Source: Spirometra erinaceieuropaei (taxonomy: Eukaryota > Platyhelminthes > Cestoda > Diphyllobothriidea > Diphyllobothriidae). Taken from it: DNA of 64,000 nucleotides. The translations under genes were made by a program, and so were the position numbers. Where the stretch lies: assembly GCA_902702965.1 (NCBI GenBank), contig CACRXP010000035.1:1160711-1224710 (forward strand). The letters run 5' to 3'. Below, one piece after another: positions 34,100-44,940 of the stretch. The notes beneath the pieces are model-generated. The model saw only the letters and a program-made list of their open reading frames with translations, was not told the origin of the DNA and ran no database searches. How positions within the stretch are numbered: the first letter of the stretch is position 1; each line of letters starts with the position of its first letter.

Positions 34100-35801
34100 A
34101 CAGAGATTTCCGGATCAAATGACCTGTTTAAGTCAGCTCTTTACCAATTCTTTCCCCCCTTCTTTTTCTCCTTCCTCTGTTGGAATTTGGAAGAATCTTA
34201 AGCGTCTTACCGGCTATCTTGGCACACTGGTACACGCGGATGCTGATTTAGACTCCCTAAACAAAAATTTTATCTTAAGTCGCAATGATTCTCATCTTCT
34301 TTCAAGCGACATTCCCTTACTACCATGTGCCTCCTCACCTGTGTCTGTGGTAACAGTAGAGAAACACCTTAAAAAGCTCCGTGGATCAACAGCTGCCGGA
34401 CTGGATGATGTCTCATGCTTTCTACTTAAATCTTGCTGTTATAAGATTGCCCCTATTTTAACGCATCTTATTAATATGTCTTTCCTGGGGCCTCAAGATT
34501 CCCGACATCTGGAATACAGTGAGAATCAGTCCTATCCCTAAAAAACCGCTGATTTTAGTCCTAAGTCTTTTCGTCCAATTGCCTGCTCTTCCGCACTATT
34601 AAAGCTTGCTGAACGAGTCGCCCTGGATATTATGAAGCCATTCTCTTCCAGTTTTTCTTTCCGTTACAATTTCATACAAAGCCAAACGCAGTACCTTAGA
34701 TACTTTTGCTCTTGTGGTCAACTCTGCCCTAAGGGAATTAGATATGGGTTGCCGTGCGTATGTATGTGCTTTCCTTGACTTCTCCTCCGCCTTCAATACC
34801 GTCCCACGTCCTTTCTCCTTACCAAAACATCCGCGTTCGGCCGTTCAGGCTGGGTTGTCGCTTGGTTTGGCAATTATTTTACTTCCCGCACTCAATTTGC
34901 CCAATCCCGCAAGTGGAAATCCGCGGTCTCTCCCAACGACTGTGGAGTTCTCCGAGGTTACCTTTTATCCCTCGCCTCTATTTCCTCCACACGGATGATC
35001 TAAGATCTCCAAATGACTGTATATGGCCTAAGTATGCTGATGATGTGGTCGTTGGACACCCTCTGGTAAATCGAGCGCATCTCCAGTCTCTGAAGGATGG
35101 CCTTGACCATGTCTCAGTATAGTCGCGGGAAATGGTCTCATAATGAACAATCAACAATCAGTTCAGTGTATTTTCCGACTGCAGCCCTCTCCTATTTCTG
35201 CATCGATGGACATCCTTCTCAAAAAGGTACCCTCTTTCAGGTATCTCGGCCTTACATATCATCAAATCTTTCATTCTGCCTCCATATTGAGTCTCTTTTC
35301 ACTAAACTTCGTAAATTTCTTCATTACCTCCGTCGTTTACGTTCCTGCCACACATTTTAATCCTTAATCTGGCGATTCATAGGTGCCTGTATTGTTCCTC
35401 TTATCCTATATTTCTCTTCTGTCATTTTTCCTGATTTGCTCAAGAAAGATCTTTTAATTTTAAAACGAGTCCCCCAAATGCTCTCTTCCGCCGCTGGCGT
35501 TTTTTTATCTCTTTTGGTCAATATTTTTCTTCAACGACATTTTAAGACGGTCAAGCAATTTTCTGGTCGAATTCTAGATGACGTTGACCATCTCCTGCAT
35601 TCTGAACTAATCTCTGCGAAGTCTTCCCGCCCAATGAGCCGTGGTTATCGACTTATCTATTGTCGTATATCGGCATATCAACATTCAGAATTGCCATTCC
35701 TGGCGCGCTATCTTACGTGTGAAGAGACAGAAATGCAGGAACTAAGAGTCGAACTGTCCCATATTAGTAGTTGCTTTTTGTGTAAAACATTCGACTCTTG
35801 A
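34100..35801 (+). pseudogene. Non-LTR retrotransposon (CR1/Jockey-like) reverse transcriptase, broken
   Basis: Successive frames give an RT fingers region (LKKLRGSTAAGLDDVSCFLL), FRPIACSSALLKLAERV, motif A as FLDFSSAFNTVP, motif C as KYADDVVVGHPL with YADD at 35033-35044, and a C-terminal part to about 35800. At least four frame changes and stops separate them. A decayed copy; the endonuclease is not seen. Confidence 0.7.
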
Positions 35802-36269
35802 GTTAATTGATTGAAGTATTTTCTGCCCACAGTGAATGGAGCCTATTTTGATGGAGATTTTAAATGTATGATGGTAAGAATCTGGAGAAGGACCCCAATC
35901 ACCTGTGGCATACAAGGAATACTTACTATACTTATTTAAGCGGGTTTTAGTCAGACACGACTATTTCGGCTTGGCGTTTCATCGCCTAAGAATGGGTCGT
36001 CTGTTGTAGACTGTCTGCTACATTATCTACAATGACCTCATCTCATGGAGTTGAGAAGCGATCGCTGTAGACACTTAACGTCTATTTTTAAGTGTCCTGC
36101 TTAATTTCGGTTGCTATATGTCAATTCAATAAGACCTTCCCATTCGGAAAACAAATTTACCAATTACCTATACTTATTTTTCCATTCCTCCATACATACA
36201 TAGGCCACGCCCCAAAAACCCCTATTAACAGCTTTCCGTAAGACAAGCACCTTTAGCTGGTCGTGTGTG
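35802..36269. other. No gene recognised
   Basis: AT-rich spacer between a LINE relic and R2. Possibly contains the LINE 3' untranslated region. Confidence 0.35.
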
Positions 36270-36690
36270 TTTGGGGTCTTTCACCCGATCGATGTTTATT
36301 TCCGCCTGCCGACATCTCCCTAGCGGACGGTCGGTCGCAGCGATCCAGAACCGGCCACACGTTGGGGGCTCTGATCACCCCGGAGTTTCTGTGCAGAGTA
36401 CAGTACTTCTGTTGGTACCTCTCCTTTACTCTTCCAAGACGGGCTTTGGTTGCGAGAAAATAGGCCGGATGCTGACACTGTCCGCGTGGCCTATTGACGT
36501 CACAAAGTCACTTAGTCTAATCGTCCATATTTTTCCCATGTTGGACGGAGTCGATCGCCAACCTTTAAATCCATTGCTAGAGCCCAACTACAGGAAATGG
36601 AGGGAGTGGCCTCCCACAATCAAAACTATGAACCTGGAACATGGTGTGCCCTTATCTCCCCCCGTCCCCCGACTACTTAAGTAGCATGCA
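36270..36690 (+). repeat. Repeat R2, copy 2
   Basis: Inverted relative to 9830-10330. The shared frame (LSAWPIDVTKSLSLI versus LSAWPVDVTNSPSLI) could be chance conservation of a recently copied repeat. Confidence 0.6.
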
Positions 36691-37090
36691 TTTTTCACAC
36701 TGATTTTCGATGGTCTTGAAAATTCAAATATATTTCATTAAAAAACAGGAACAAAATAACTCTTTCTATCACTCGTTTTTCAGAAAATTACGTCATCTTC
36801 ATATTTAGGGTTGTAAAACTAATCAACACGCAGCGTAATCCTATAATAATTCAGTTACCTCAGGATGCCGGCTTTCGAACGAACTTCTTCCCGGCTGAAT
36901 GAAAAAGCTATAATCTGTAACAAAATGACTACTTATGTAGCATGCATTTTACTTATTGAGTTTCGATGTCCTTAAAAATTCAATTATATTTCATGGAGAA
37001 CACGCATAAATATCCATTCTTTCGCTCATTCGGTAGAAAATTACATCTTTTAATTTTACACTCGGAGAAAGGAATATAAATAGGTATTTA
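36680..37090 (+). repeat. Repeat R5, partial tandem
   Basis: GTAGCATGCATTTT at 36681 recurs at 36938, each followed by related sequence (TTTCGATG, AATTATATTTCAT). Another copy is at 14810-15000. Confidence 0.5.
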
Positions 37091-37404
37091 AAACTTTTCC
37101 AATTCCTGAGTAATTTTGAATCCCGACCTGCCGATACACTTGCATTCAGGGTGTTGAAACTACAAGCCGTGTATTTTTCGCGTACGGAAAGCCGCACATT
37201 TCTCTACGGTATTAAGAGGGAACTATATGGGCTTCGTAAAATTTAGCAGTGGATTTGAGCCATATTGTTAGCTTTGCAAGCCCCATTAGTAAATGCGGAG
37301 ACATGAGATCACGGTGTTAACAAATCTCACAATTATAAACTAGTGGCAGTTTCTGCATATTGCGCGGTTATTCTGCTGTGGCTAATGAACTTAGGCCGAA
37401 ATAT

Positions 37405-37565
37405 TCACATTATAAAAGCTACTAATGAAGTGTCGGTACTGGGCTTCATTATCGAACATCGGACCGGTCTCAAACACAAACGCGTAAGGACGCTAGTTCA
37501 GCATGTGAAGCCGGAAAACGAGGTCATTGAACTGCAAAACTTTCTGGGGAAATTAAAAACCTGCA
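37405..37565 (+). pseudogene. PLE thumb-domain relic, first of two
   Basis: KATNEVSVLGFIIEHRT and KRVRTLVQHVKPENEVIEL align with the PLE1 thumb (KATNTTQILNYHSNHP, KRSCVRTLFQRVK). It is an isolated fragment, duplicated about 970 bp downstream. Confidence 0.6.
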
Positions 37566-38375
37566 CTGAGAAGAGAGCATGTGAGAGTTCTTTCCCCTCT
37601 GCCAGCCCAGAGCCTAAATATACTGAGCATTGAGGTAGCCCAGTGTGGCGACACCAATGCACGCCTCGCCGCACACTAAGGCATTAGACGCTCGGGAACC
37701 GTTCCACTGAGCTGCCCCCTGAGACTCAAGTCGACAAACCGTCGTGATTGCTTTCAGTGATCAGGTCAAAGCTCCTCTTATGCGCTAGGAACCAGTGCGT
37801 CCAAGAAGTGCGTTCCTGCATTTTCATTCCATCTATATCGATGTTGCGACTGTTTCGACCTAAGCGCGGACAAAAAAAACCTGATGATACACAGATGGCG
37901 GATTTGTATGACGATGCGCAACCGTGTCACCCGAGGGGAAAACTGGAATGTCAGAACGGGGAAGTCCGGTGCGTCTGGCGCCGTGGAAGGGCTGTGCCAA
38001 AGTAGTACGAAGCTCGTCTAGTCGTTGCAGCAACTTACTTCTGCAACCCAGGACACATCTAGTCTCCGTGTAGCCACAAAAAGTACGCCTGGGTGGCTCA
38101 ACGCATGGTGCTGACGTCAGAAGTGAGGGTGCCTCCAACCACTTTACAGAGAAGATTGGGCTAGACCCAGACTCCGTATGAGCAAAGGAAGTTTGCCTGC
38201 AAGAAAGTGTGATGTTGACCTTCCCAGGGCTCTTGCTGTTGTCGCAAGCGTTTGTCTGGCTACATCCAACTATAGACACTTGTGTGGAAACTGGGGCTGA
38301 ATATAGGGATTTTACGGGGATAAAAGTCTTGACTCGACGGGCCGACCGAAGTCCACTGCACCCAGGCAAAGTGCT

Positions 38376-38590
38376 AACAAAAGCTACTAATAAAACGTCG
38401 GTACTGGGCTTCAATATCGAACATCGGACCGATCTCGAACGCAAACGCTTAAGGACGCTAATTCAGCATATGAAGCCGGAAAACGAGGTCATTGAACTCC
38501 AACGCTTTCAAAGTATGCTCAGAGCGAATGTCTGCTCGTGCGACTTCGTCAATATGTGCATGCAAAGATGAGACGAGATCATACCGCACC
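38376..38590 (+). pseudogene. PLE thumb-domain relic, second of two
   Basis: Same segment as 37405-37565, about 90% identical by eye, running further to CDFVNMCMQR, which corresponds to the NGYPxxFVxxC motif of intact PLEs. Confidence 0.6.
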
Positions 38591-39212
38591 AGCCCACACT
38601 TCTGGAGAGCGTTTTTGTGCGCGACGAACGTCTCGAGGGCCCATCGTCATATGATCACGCCATTCGGAGACAAAAGTGCCCACTAATTAGAGGAAGCTAC
38701 CAGACATTAAATAGTGAAGCCGAGAGGCATGCTACCACGTCAAAAAAACATCTAGAGTCGTTTTCCAGATCTGGTGCAGTTGGTACAGGCAGAGAAAATA
38801 TGTTAGAGAATCCAAGAGATTGCTCCAGACTCAATCTGCCGAACAAGGAGGCCCGTGACCAATTCTCAAGTCGTAGCTCACTCGACCGGACCTGGTTAAA
38901 CGAAACGGAAATTCTTGCGAGGGATGACTACCTCCTGAGTTATTAACTGATTGAATCCCGGTTCTACAGGCAGCAGTCCATCTACAGGAGCAATAATCTC
39001 CCCCATCTTATTTACTGCTAAAACTGCCTGGTCGGGCGGGGAGACCGTAGGCCAACACTGCCTCGAACGACCGTATCGGTGAGCAATATGAGTGGACAAT
39101 GCAGGCGATGAATGAACGATGAATACGCAAGCTTCTAATTTAGAAAGGTATGCATGACGTAGTGTCCATAAGCACCGCGCCCCTTGTACGTCCACCACCT
39201 TTATCTGTTGCT

Positions 39213-39254
39213 GTGTCTGATGATAGGTCTGAATATGAATTCAAAACATCAGAC
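39213..39254 (+). ncRNA. Degenerate hammerhead motif
   Basis: GTGT with AGAC for stem I (one mismatch), intact CTGATGA box, AAAA where GAAA is expected, stem III ACAT instead of ACGT, then AAATAAAA. Probably the 3' end of the PLE relic at 38376. Confidence 0.45.
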
Positions 39255-39693
39255 AAATAAAACGACTGTTCCAGTGGTTGTCTCTCTCCATTTTCTCCGG
39301 GATATGGCGTCCTCCAGCGGGGATCAACGAGCGTTGTTTAGCCATAATAACTAACTGGCCGGAGAACATTCTGACCCCTTTTTGGAAGGGACTGAAACCT
39401 GACTCACTAACTGGGGCGACGCTGTCGTGATATCAGTCATCCAGAAATGCGACAGATCACAGTGGAAGAATAACCGTGGCATACGCATCCACAGCACATT
39501 CACAGTCGTCCTCCTTCGCAGATTCTGCTTGTACCATCAAGAGCTGGCACGAGTGAATCAACTCGGCCCCCAGCCGGGGCGAGGACGGATTCACCACTAG
39601 TTTTACTTAAGTAGAGAACATGGGGAAAAGGACAGTTATGGACAATTCATTTCTTGAAGCAATATTTCCCCGAAATGAATTTAAAGCAGTCAT

Positions 39694-39750
39694 GGACAGC
39701 AGAATTTATTGGCACCAGTAAATTTCACGACGGCTTCTCAACTGCAGCCC
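39694..39750 (-). ncRNA. Hammerhead-like motif with long stem III, left arm of PLE4
   Basis: Minus strand: stem I GGGCTGCAG with CTGCTGTCC (8 of 9 pairs), GAAA present, and a stem III of about 9 bp (ATTTA with TAAAT, TGG with CCA, loop TG). The first box is degenerate (TTGAGA). The helices match the PLE3 layout while many paired bases differ. Confidence 0.5.
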
Positions 39751-39950
39751 GTCGTAGCATAACACAAATAACAAGTGAGAAAAGTACAGAAGTTTGGACT
39801 TCGACAGAGAAAATCAATATAAAACAGCAAGGTCATCGTATACTGCGCGTAAACTAATCAGTAAAATGGTAGCTTCAAAACGCAACATGGGAAAGAAAAT
39901 GGGGAAGTAAACATGCCGAGGAATTTCGAAAATCAAAAGGGGGCTCAGGT

Positions 39951-40660
39951 CTACCAGGGCAAGCTGAGGTTGACCACGTGGTCTAACTGTTTACATAGGT
40001 CGGGTTTCTCCCGCCGTATGTAGGCTGCCTCCAGGTAGCGCAACAACCGAGTAGTTCGTGCTCGAACTAATACTCGGAAAGACGTTTTGGAGATGTTTTG
40101 TAATAGAAGACCGTGGAATCTTATTCTCATGCTTTAGAAGCCATTTAGGGAGTTGCTCAACTGCCCTGACTGCCAGTTGACTTTGCGTTCGCCTAATGTA
40201 CTTGCATTCACAAGTGCATGTAAATCATCAAACACAATTTGACGTGGCGTGCAATGGCAAGGCGTCCTTCGCCCGTGGAACTTCGATAGCCTTGGTAGGG
40301 CTGCAGAAGGTGAGTGCAGCTGATATGTAGGTTCTTTCAATAGCGCATCTCAAGCGCCGCTTGATGGTATTAGAGATGTTGTCGCCCTTAAGGGGTAAGG
40401 ATATGATGACGGGCTTTTTCGGAACTGATTGCTCCATCAATTTTGGCCGTACAGTGTTGCTATACTTTTCGATGAATCGTGTTGGATATCTCCGTTTAAG
40501 CAGGGCTGTTTTGAGGCAAGAAATTTCAGCGTCCAGCATTTCAATAGAGCAAATGTTTCTTGCTCTTTGTAATAGAGTGTAGACCAAATTTCGTTTTCGT
40601 TGTATCGGCACAAGGCTCATGAATTGCAGGTATTGGCCTTTCCATGTATCCTCACTTGTT
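39951..40660 (-). pseudogene. PLE4 thumb plus GIY-YIG fragment
   Basis: The minus-strand frame enters at TWKGQYLQFMSLVPIQRKRN in the thumb, continues through LPLKGDNISNTIKRRLR and HATSNCV, then with frameshifts CTCECKYIRRTQSQLAVR for the GIY-YIG region (Gly changed to Arg) and LCKQLDHVVNLSLPW-stop at 39951. It aligns throughout with PLE3. Not functional. Confidence 0.8.
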
Positions 40661-40679
40661 ATTTGTGTTATGCTACGAC

Positions 40680-40736
40680 AGGCTGCAGTTGAGAAGCCGT
40701 CGCAAAATTTACTGGTATCAATAAATTCTGCTGTCC
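40680..40736 (+). ncRNA. Hammerhead-like motif, right inverted arm of PLE4
   Basis: Same helices as 39694-39750. Here GAAA has become AAAA, so it should be inactive. Confidence 0.45.
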
Positions 40737-40767
40737 ATGCCTGCTTTAAATTCAGTTCATTTCTGTC

Positions 40768-43733
40768 ATTTCGCGAATTTTTCCAAAAAAAGCGAGTGGG
40801 GCTCTGAGCAGTTAAGCTCTCTGCCCAGCCAACCGAATTAGGAAAATATGTTCTGCAGACACCCTGGAGATTGGGCTTGCCTTCGCATGAAGTGTTCTCG
40901 CCAGGAATCGCTTCGTTAACCTGGCCAAAGGGCTCCTGTTATATCGTTCAAACTCTGCTATTGCGCGCGTATGCCTGCCGACAGTTCGACCATCGCGTCC
41001 GACGATGTCCACCCTATGCTCCACAGCAGGGTGAGAGCAGGCACGGTGACTTGTGCAAAATTTTAGTTCAAAATGACAGTAGACTTGCACAGCGTCTACC
41101 GAACTCCCCCCTGGACCCGGTGTCAAGACAGAGTCAAGAAGACCGGAGGCGGGGGGCGAAGGTGGATGGCGCGGTCGAGCCCGCACCTAGGCGTTCCACT
41201 CCACACCCCTGGTCCACATAAAAAATAACCGGGCTTTTGATTAACCATAACAATGGGGTGGTGGCAGAGTCCCAATGCATGCGACATACGCCGGCAACCG
41301 GGTCCGCCAACGCGCCCCGAAAGTGTTGCCATTTGTTATGGTGCGCAACTACGATAACGCCCGTCAGAGTCCAGTATGGCCCCCGTGTTGGCCCAGCGCA
41401 TCTACCACGTGGCCCGTTTTGGGGCGCGTATACCTAAGAGCCAAGACAAAGCTAGTTTTCCCAAATGCCGCCCTTTTCGCCACCAAGGTCGGGCTACCTT
41501 TTCAGACTTTTTCAGTGTTGTTTTTTTAATTTCCTCAGGAATTAACTGCGAAATTGGAGTAGGTCGGTATAGTCTAAGGTGTACAGGCGCAGGCCGAAAT
41601 TTGGGCCAAAGTCCATTGGCCACAACGGGATAATCGCGTAATATTAAATGTCGACGGGCAGTTAGTAGTATATTTTTTGGTTACGGAATACCATTTTAGC
41701 ATCACAGGTACTCGTCTGCAGTGTGCATTTCTGCCTCCACCTGCCCTGTCGGACAGGCTATTTTGGTCGGATGGCCAGATGCCCACCTCAAAGAATGGAA
41801 ACAAACCCTCCAGTCGTTTACTCAGGACATGGTGGTCAATCTCGAGCGTAGTTGTAGTTCACCCGGCCGACAGTGGATGCCAAGCACGTCATCTGAGAGG
41901 TGCCACCGGAACACTGCAACTCCCCACAACAACAGATAAAGGCAGAAATTGTGGACATAAAGTTATTCAACCTGGTCTTATGCAGACAAGATGCGTTCAT
42001 TAGAACACCCTAGCCCATGCTCGGCCCCACACCCAGTGCCTTTGACCTCATACAACTTCGCGCGTAGTTACACTAATGGAAGGGAAACACGTCCCACGGC
42101 TCCTGTCCCTGCTTCTTGACCTCAAAACAGGAACCCAATTAACCCCCTCTTTGACAGTTGAAACGAACTGTCCAACCCCCAACTTCGGTTTTCACCCCCT
42201 ACTGCCCCGTCCCAACACTGAATAATCAAAAACCTGCATTTGCCAACCCCGACAGTGCTTCTCATCGTCCGGCTTCTTTGTTGTTAAATATGCTGCAAGA
42301 TAGCATGCTACCGGAATTTGTTAGTGTGATCTAAGACTAACATACTAAGACCGGAGTTCATGTGAATGGTGACGAGTGTATCCGTCAGGGCTGCATTCAC
42401 GCGGAAGCTGTTAGTTTATATCATGCATCGAGGCTTTGGACGCACCGTGGCGGAGCGCCGGGCACGACAATAAGTCGTGGTTCAGGCGTTACAGATCTTG
42501 ATAACCCTGATAGCCTTGCAATACTGCTAATCAACTTGGGGAAAATTAAGTGCGCTGCCACGAATAGGCGTAGAGGTAGCTTGGAAGCACTGGAGAATAT
42601 TACAGAAAGAAACGATTGCGCAGGTCACCGTGGTCAAAAGAACTAGGTCTGTTGTGGGAGGTGGAACAGGTCACCGTACAGCTTTTGTTGTCATAAGCTG
42701 AACTCAAACCCCACGGGCGTAATGCAGGCCAGAGGAGCCAGCGCGTTAACTAGATGGGTCCAGCCTCCATCCGACTTTGCGAAAGCCTCGGGGGGCGATG
42801 AAAGACCAGGTTGACAAAAGCCTTCGTGCAGATTACGTCTTTACAAACCGCACACGGTCTATGCGCCCGGAGGGTATGCACACAGGGAGTGCTCGACCGG
42901 TGGCGCCTGCGCTCCAGTTTCTCAACTGGCTTCTTACCGTGTGTCCAGTGAAGGCCATACGGTTGGTCCTCCTCCACAGCCCCGAGATTTTTCGGGCATG
43001 AACTGAGCCGACCCGGGGGAGGATCGCCCAGAACGACCTCGCTCGTACCAATCCCAGATTGGCGGCGGGCGCGGGCAAAGGCAGGGAACGTTTACCCTGG
43101 GCGCATATCTGGGCCCCCAGACTTCGGGCTGGTGCGCAAATCGGCACCCCGCCCGAGTCTGCCGTCGGTCGACGACGACGAAACTACTTAGATATGTGGA
43201 CAACTCCTAATTCCCCTCCCACTAGGACCCGGGACGGAATCGGCGCCAACCTCGCCTCCCTTCCGCTCCAAAACGTCTGTACGACTCCAGACGGACCTTA
43301 TTTATATGAAGAAATCGCCTGAACACTTGGTGTTATACGCTCGCATACTTCGTTTAATTTACCACTCATAGCACAACTTGTAGATCTACACGACCTTACC
43401 TCAACCATGCTCGTATGTGTTTACTGAAAAGTTCGACAGGCACATTTAGCATACTCTACCCGGCAACAACTCTTGCAACAATCTAAATAGTCGTATGTGC
43501 TCATTCCAGGGTATTATCGGTCACTACAACGGGTCGGTGAGGTCCGAATCATTAGCACACTAATCACACTAACACGTTACATAGGCTGTTTAAAAATGCA
43601 GGCACAGAACGCTCAAATTCAAAGTGTAATCGACTTAACCAAAAGCGCAAACCCCACATACAGGCCGAATTAACATAACCAGTGAATTACTATTACTAAT
43701 GAGTAGCGTCTTTAGTGGACGGAAACGGTGGGC
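40768..43733. repeat. Repeat R3 copy 3 at 41000-41225; otherwise no gene recognised
   Basis: 41000-41225 repeats 3240-3460 (CGATGTCCACC, GTCAAGACAGA, GAGCCCGCACC). 42700-43260 is GC-rich relative to its surroundings with several overlapping ORFs, none recognisable. No RNA gene was seen. Confidence 0.4.
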
Positions 43734-44211
43734 TCAGAACTCGTCGACAAACTTGCTGACAGCGACCCCGGTGCTCCGGGCACAATAAGAGGCAAAACAC
43801 ACAAATATGGTAGGAGATATTTGTATCAAAGAGTTTGTGAGAAAATATTGTACACGGACAGGGGGCCCAAGTGTGAAGGAACATTTTAACTTAGCAGAAG
43901 GCCAACAGCGAGTAATAATGCGTGAAAAACCCCCAGGGCACATTAACATTTGACTAGGAGGCAGCATGTGAGCAGAGTTTCTCCCAGGCAGTAGAAGACA
44001 AATGCGGCTAAAACAGTTGGAAGAGAGGACTGTTAGGACGTAGGGAAAACTCATATATATCACTTGGGCATTTGTACTTTTTTTTCTTTTTTCATTCGCC
44101 CAATCAATACGGTGCACTGAAATAAATACGACGTCTCCTACAATATTTAAAAAAAACCAATGTGAAAAGTGAAGCAAATAAAAATACAAGCACACAATGA
44201 ACGACCCACAC

Positions 44212-44903
44212 CTGAAGCGGGAAGTCCTTGGGCGGAGGAAGCCGTACCCTGCTCTGATGCCATATGGGTTAAAGCGACGACGCATACGACCCCTGAACCG
44301 GCTAGAACTTGACAATCCTGGAAGGTTAGTCCTCTTTGGCATGACCTTCAGAGGTCTGCCGCGAAAATTAGAGTCGTCGAGAGCAACCGCAGCTTCTATT
44401 GCGTCTTCACTCTCAAACTCGATGTAAGCAAATCCTTTTGGGTGGCCTGTGTAACGGTCACATAAAATGGTAACACGGTTAATTGCGCCGCAACAGCGGA
44501 AATGAGCCTCGAGTTCTTCTGCTGTTGAACCATAGTCCACCTTCAAAGATGAGATGATAAGACGGTCTTACATTGCCAACATAGATAGAGCGTAAATCAA
44601 CTTCTGCCTTTTCTTCCTCCGATACAACCGAAACACTTGATTCTGAAAAAAATTATAAACGCGACTGGAACGCACTTGCTGACGATCTCTCGACGTTGCT
44701 GCTTATGTTGTGGAGTTTGTTAGCGTCAGCCTCCATTTCCTTCAACCGTTCTTTCATCGCTTCGATATCCTAGGGGAAATCCATAAAGAATCCGAACTTA
44801 CGGCTTCAAACGTGTCCGAATTTATCGACTCCTCCTTGGACGCCTCATCAACAAACTCATCCTGATCGCCCTCATGGACGCCATCGAGTACGTAGTCCGC
44901 CAT
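44212..44903 (-). CDS. PABPN1: Nuclear polyadenylate-binding protein 2 (PABPN1 type), four 5' exons, 3' end not resolved
   Basis: PABPN1 binds nascent poly(A) tails in the nucleus and stimulates poly(A) polymerase. Exons on the minus strand are 44802-44903, 44676-44769, 44572-44642 and 44212-44540; the start ATG is at 44901-44903. The order matches the family: an acidic N-terminus ([12 protein letters not shown]), a coiled-coil segment ([19 protein letters not shown]), a short linker, then one RRM with RNP2 SIYVGNVDYG across the exon 3/4 junction and RNP1 KGFAYIEF, the sequence [13 protein letters not shown], and an Arg-rich tail. The three introns are 32, 33 and 31 nt. Exon 4 probably ends at a donor CAG/GTGTGG (44212/44211); the last exon was not found with confidence. 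The family's usual Arg-rich, Tyr-ending tail is therefore missing from this model. Confidence 0.9.
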
Positions 44904-44930
44904 CTTAAAGCTCAAAAGTGCGGCACCGTC

Positions 44931-44940
44931 TCTGTGAATT
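44931..44940 (-). promoter_or_regulatory. Putative 3' splice acceptor 28 nt before the PABPN1 start codon
   Basis: On the minus strand a pyrimidine-rich run ends in TTAATTCACAG at 44932, followed by AGACGGTGCC and then the ATG. It could end a 5' untranslated intron or be a spliced-leader acceptor, since flatworms trans-splice. Sequence alone cannot decide. Confidence 0.45.

Larger units (their letters stand above)
39669..40767 (-). mobile_element. PLE4, same family as PLE3, with inverted termini
   Basis: 39669-39776 is the reverse complement of 40660-40767 with few differences, about 108 bp. Between them lies a minus-strand PLE fragment. Architecture as in PLE3, but the right arm carries only untranslated sequence. 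Confidence 0.75.

Noticed and set aside
41677..43322. Cluster of overlapping ORFs in GC-rich DNA
   Set aside because: No frame dominates, none has a recognisable motif, and both strands are equally open.
43734..43752. Possible last PABPN1 exon ending KFVDEF-stop
   Set aside because: An AG acceptor and in-phase stop exist, but the peptide does not resemble the conserved Arg-rich, Tyr-ending C-terminus of the family.
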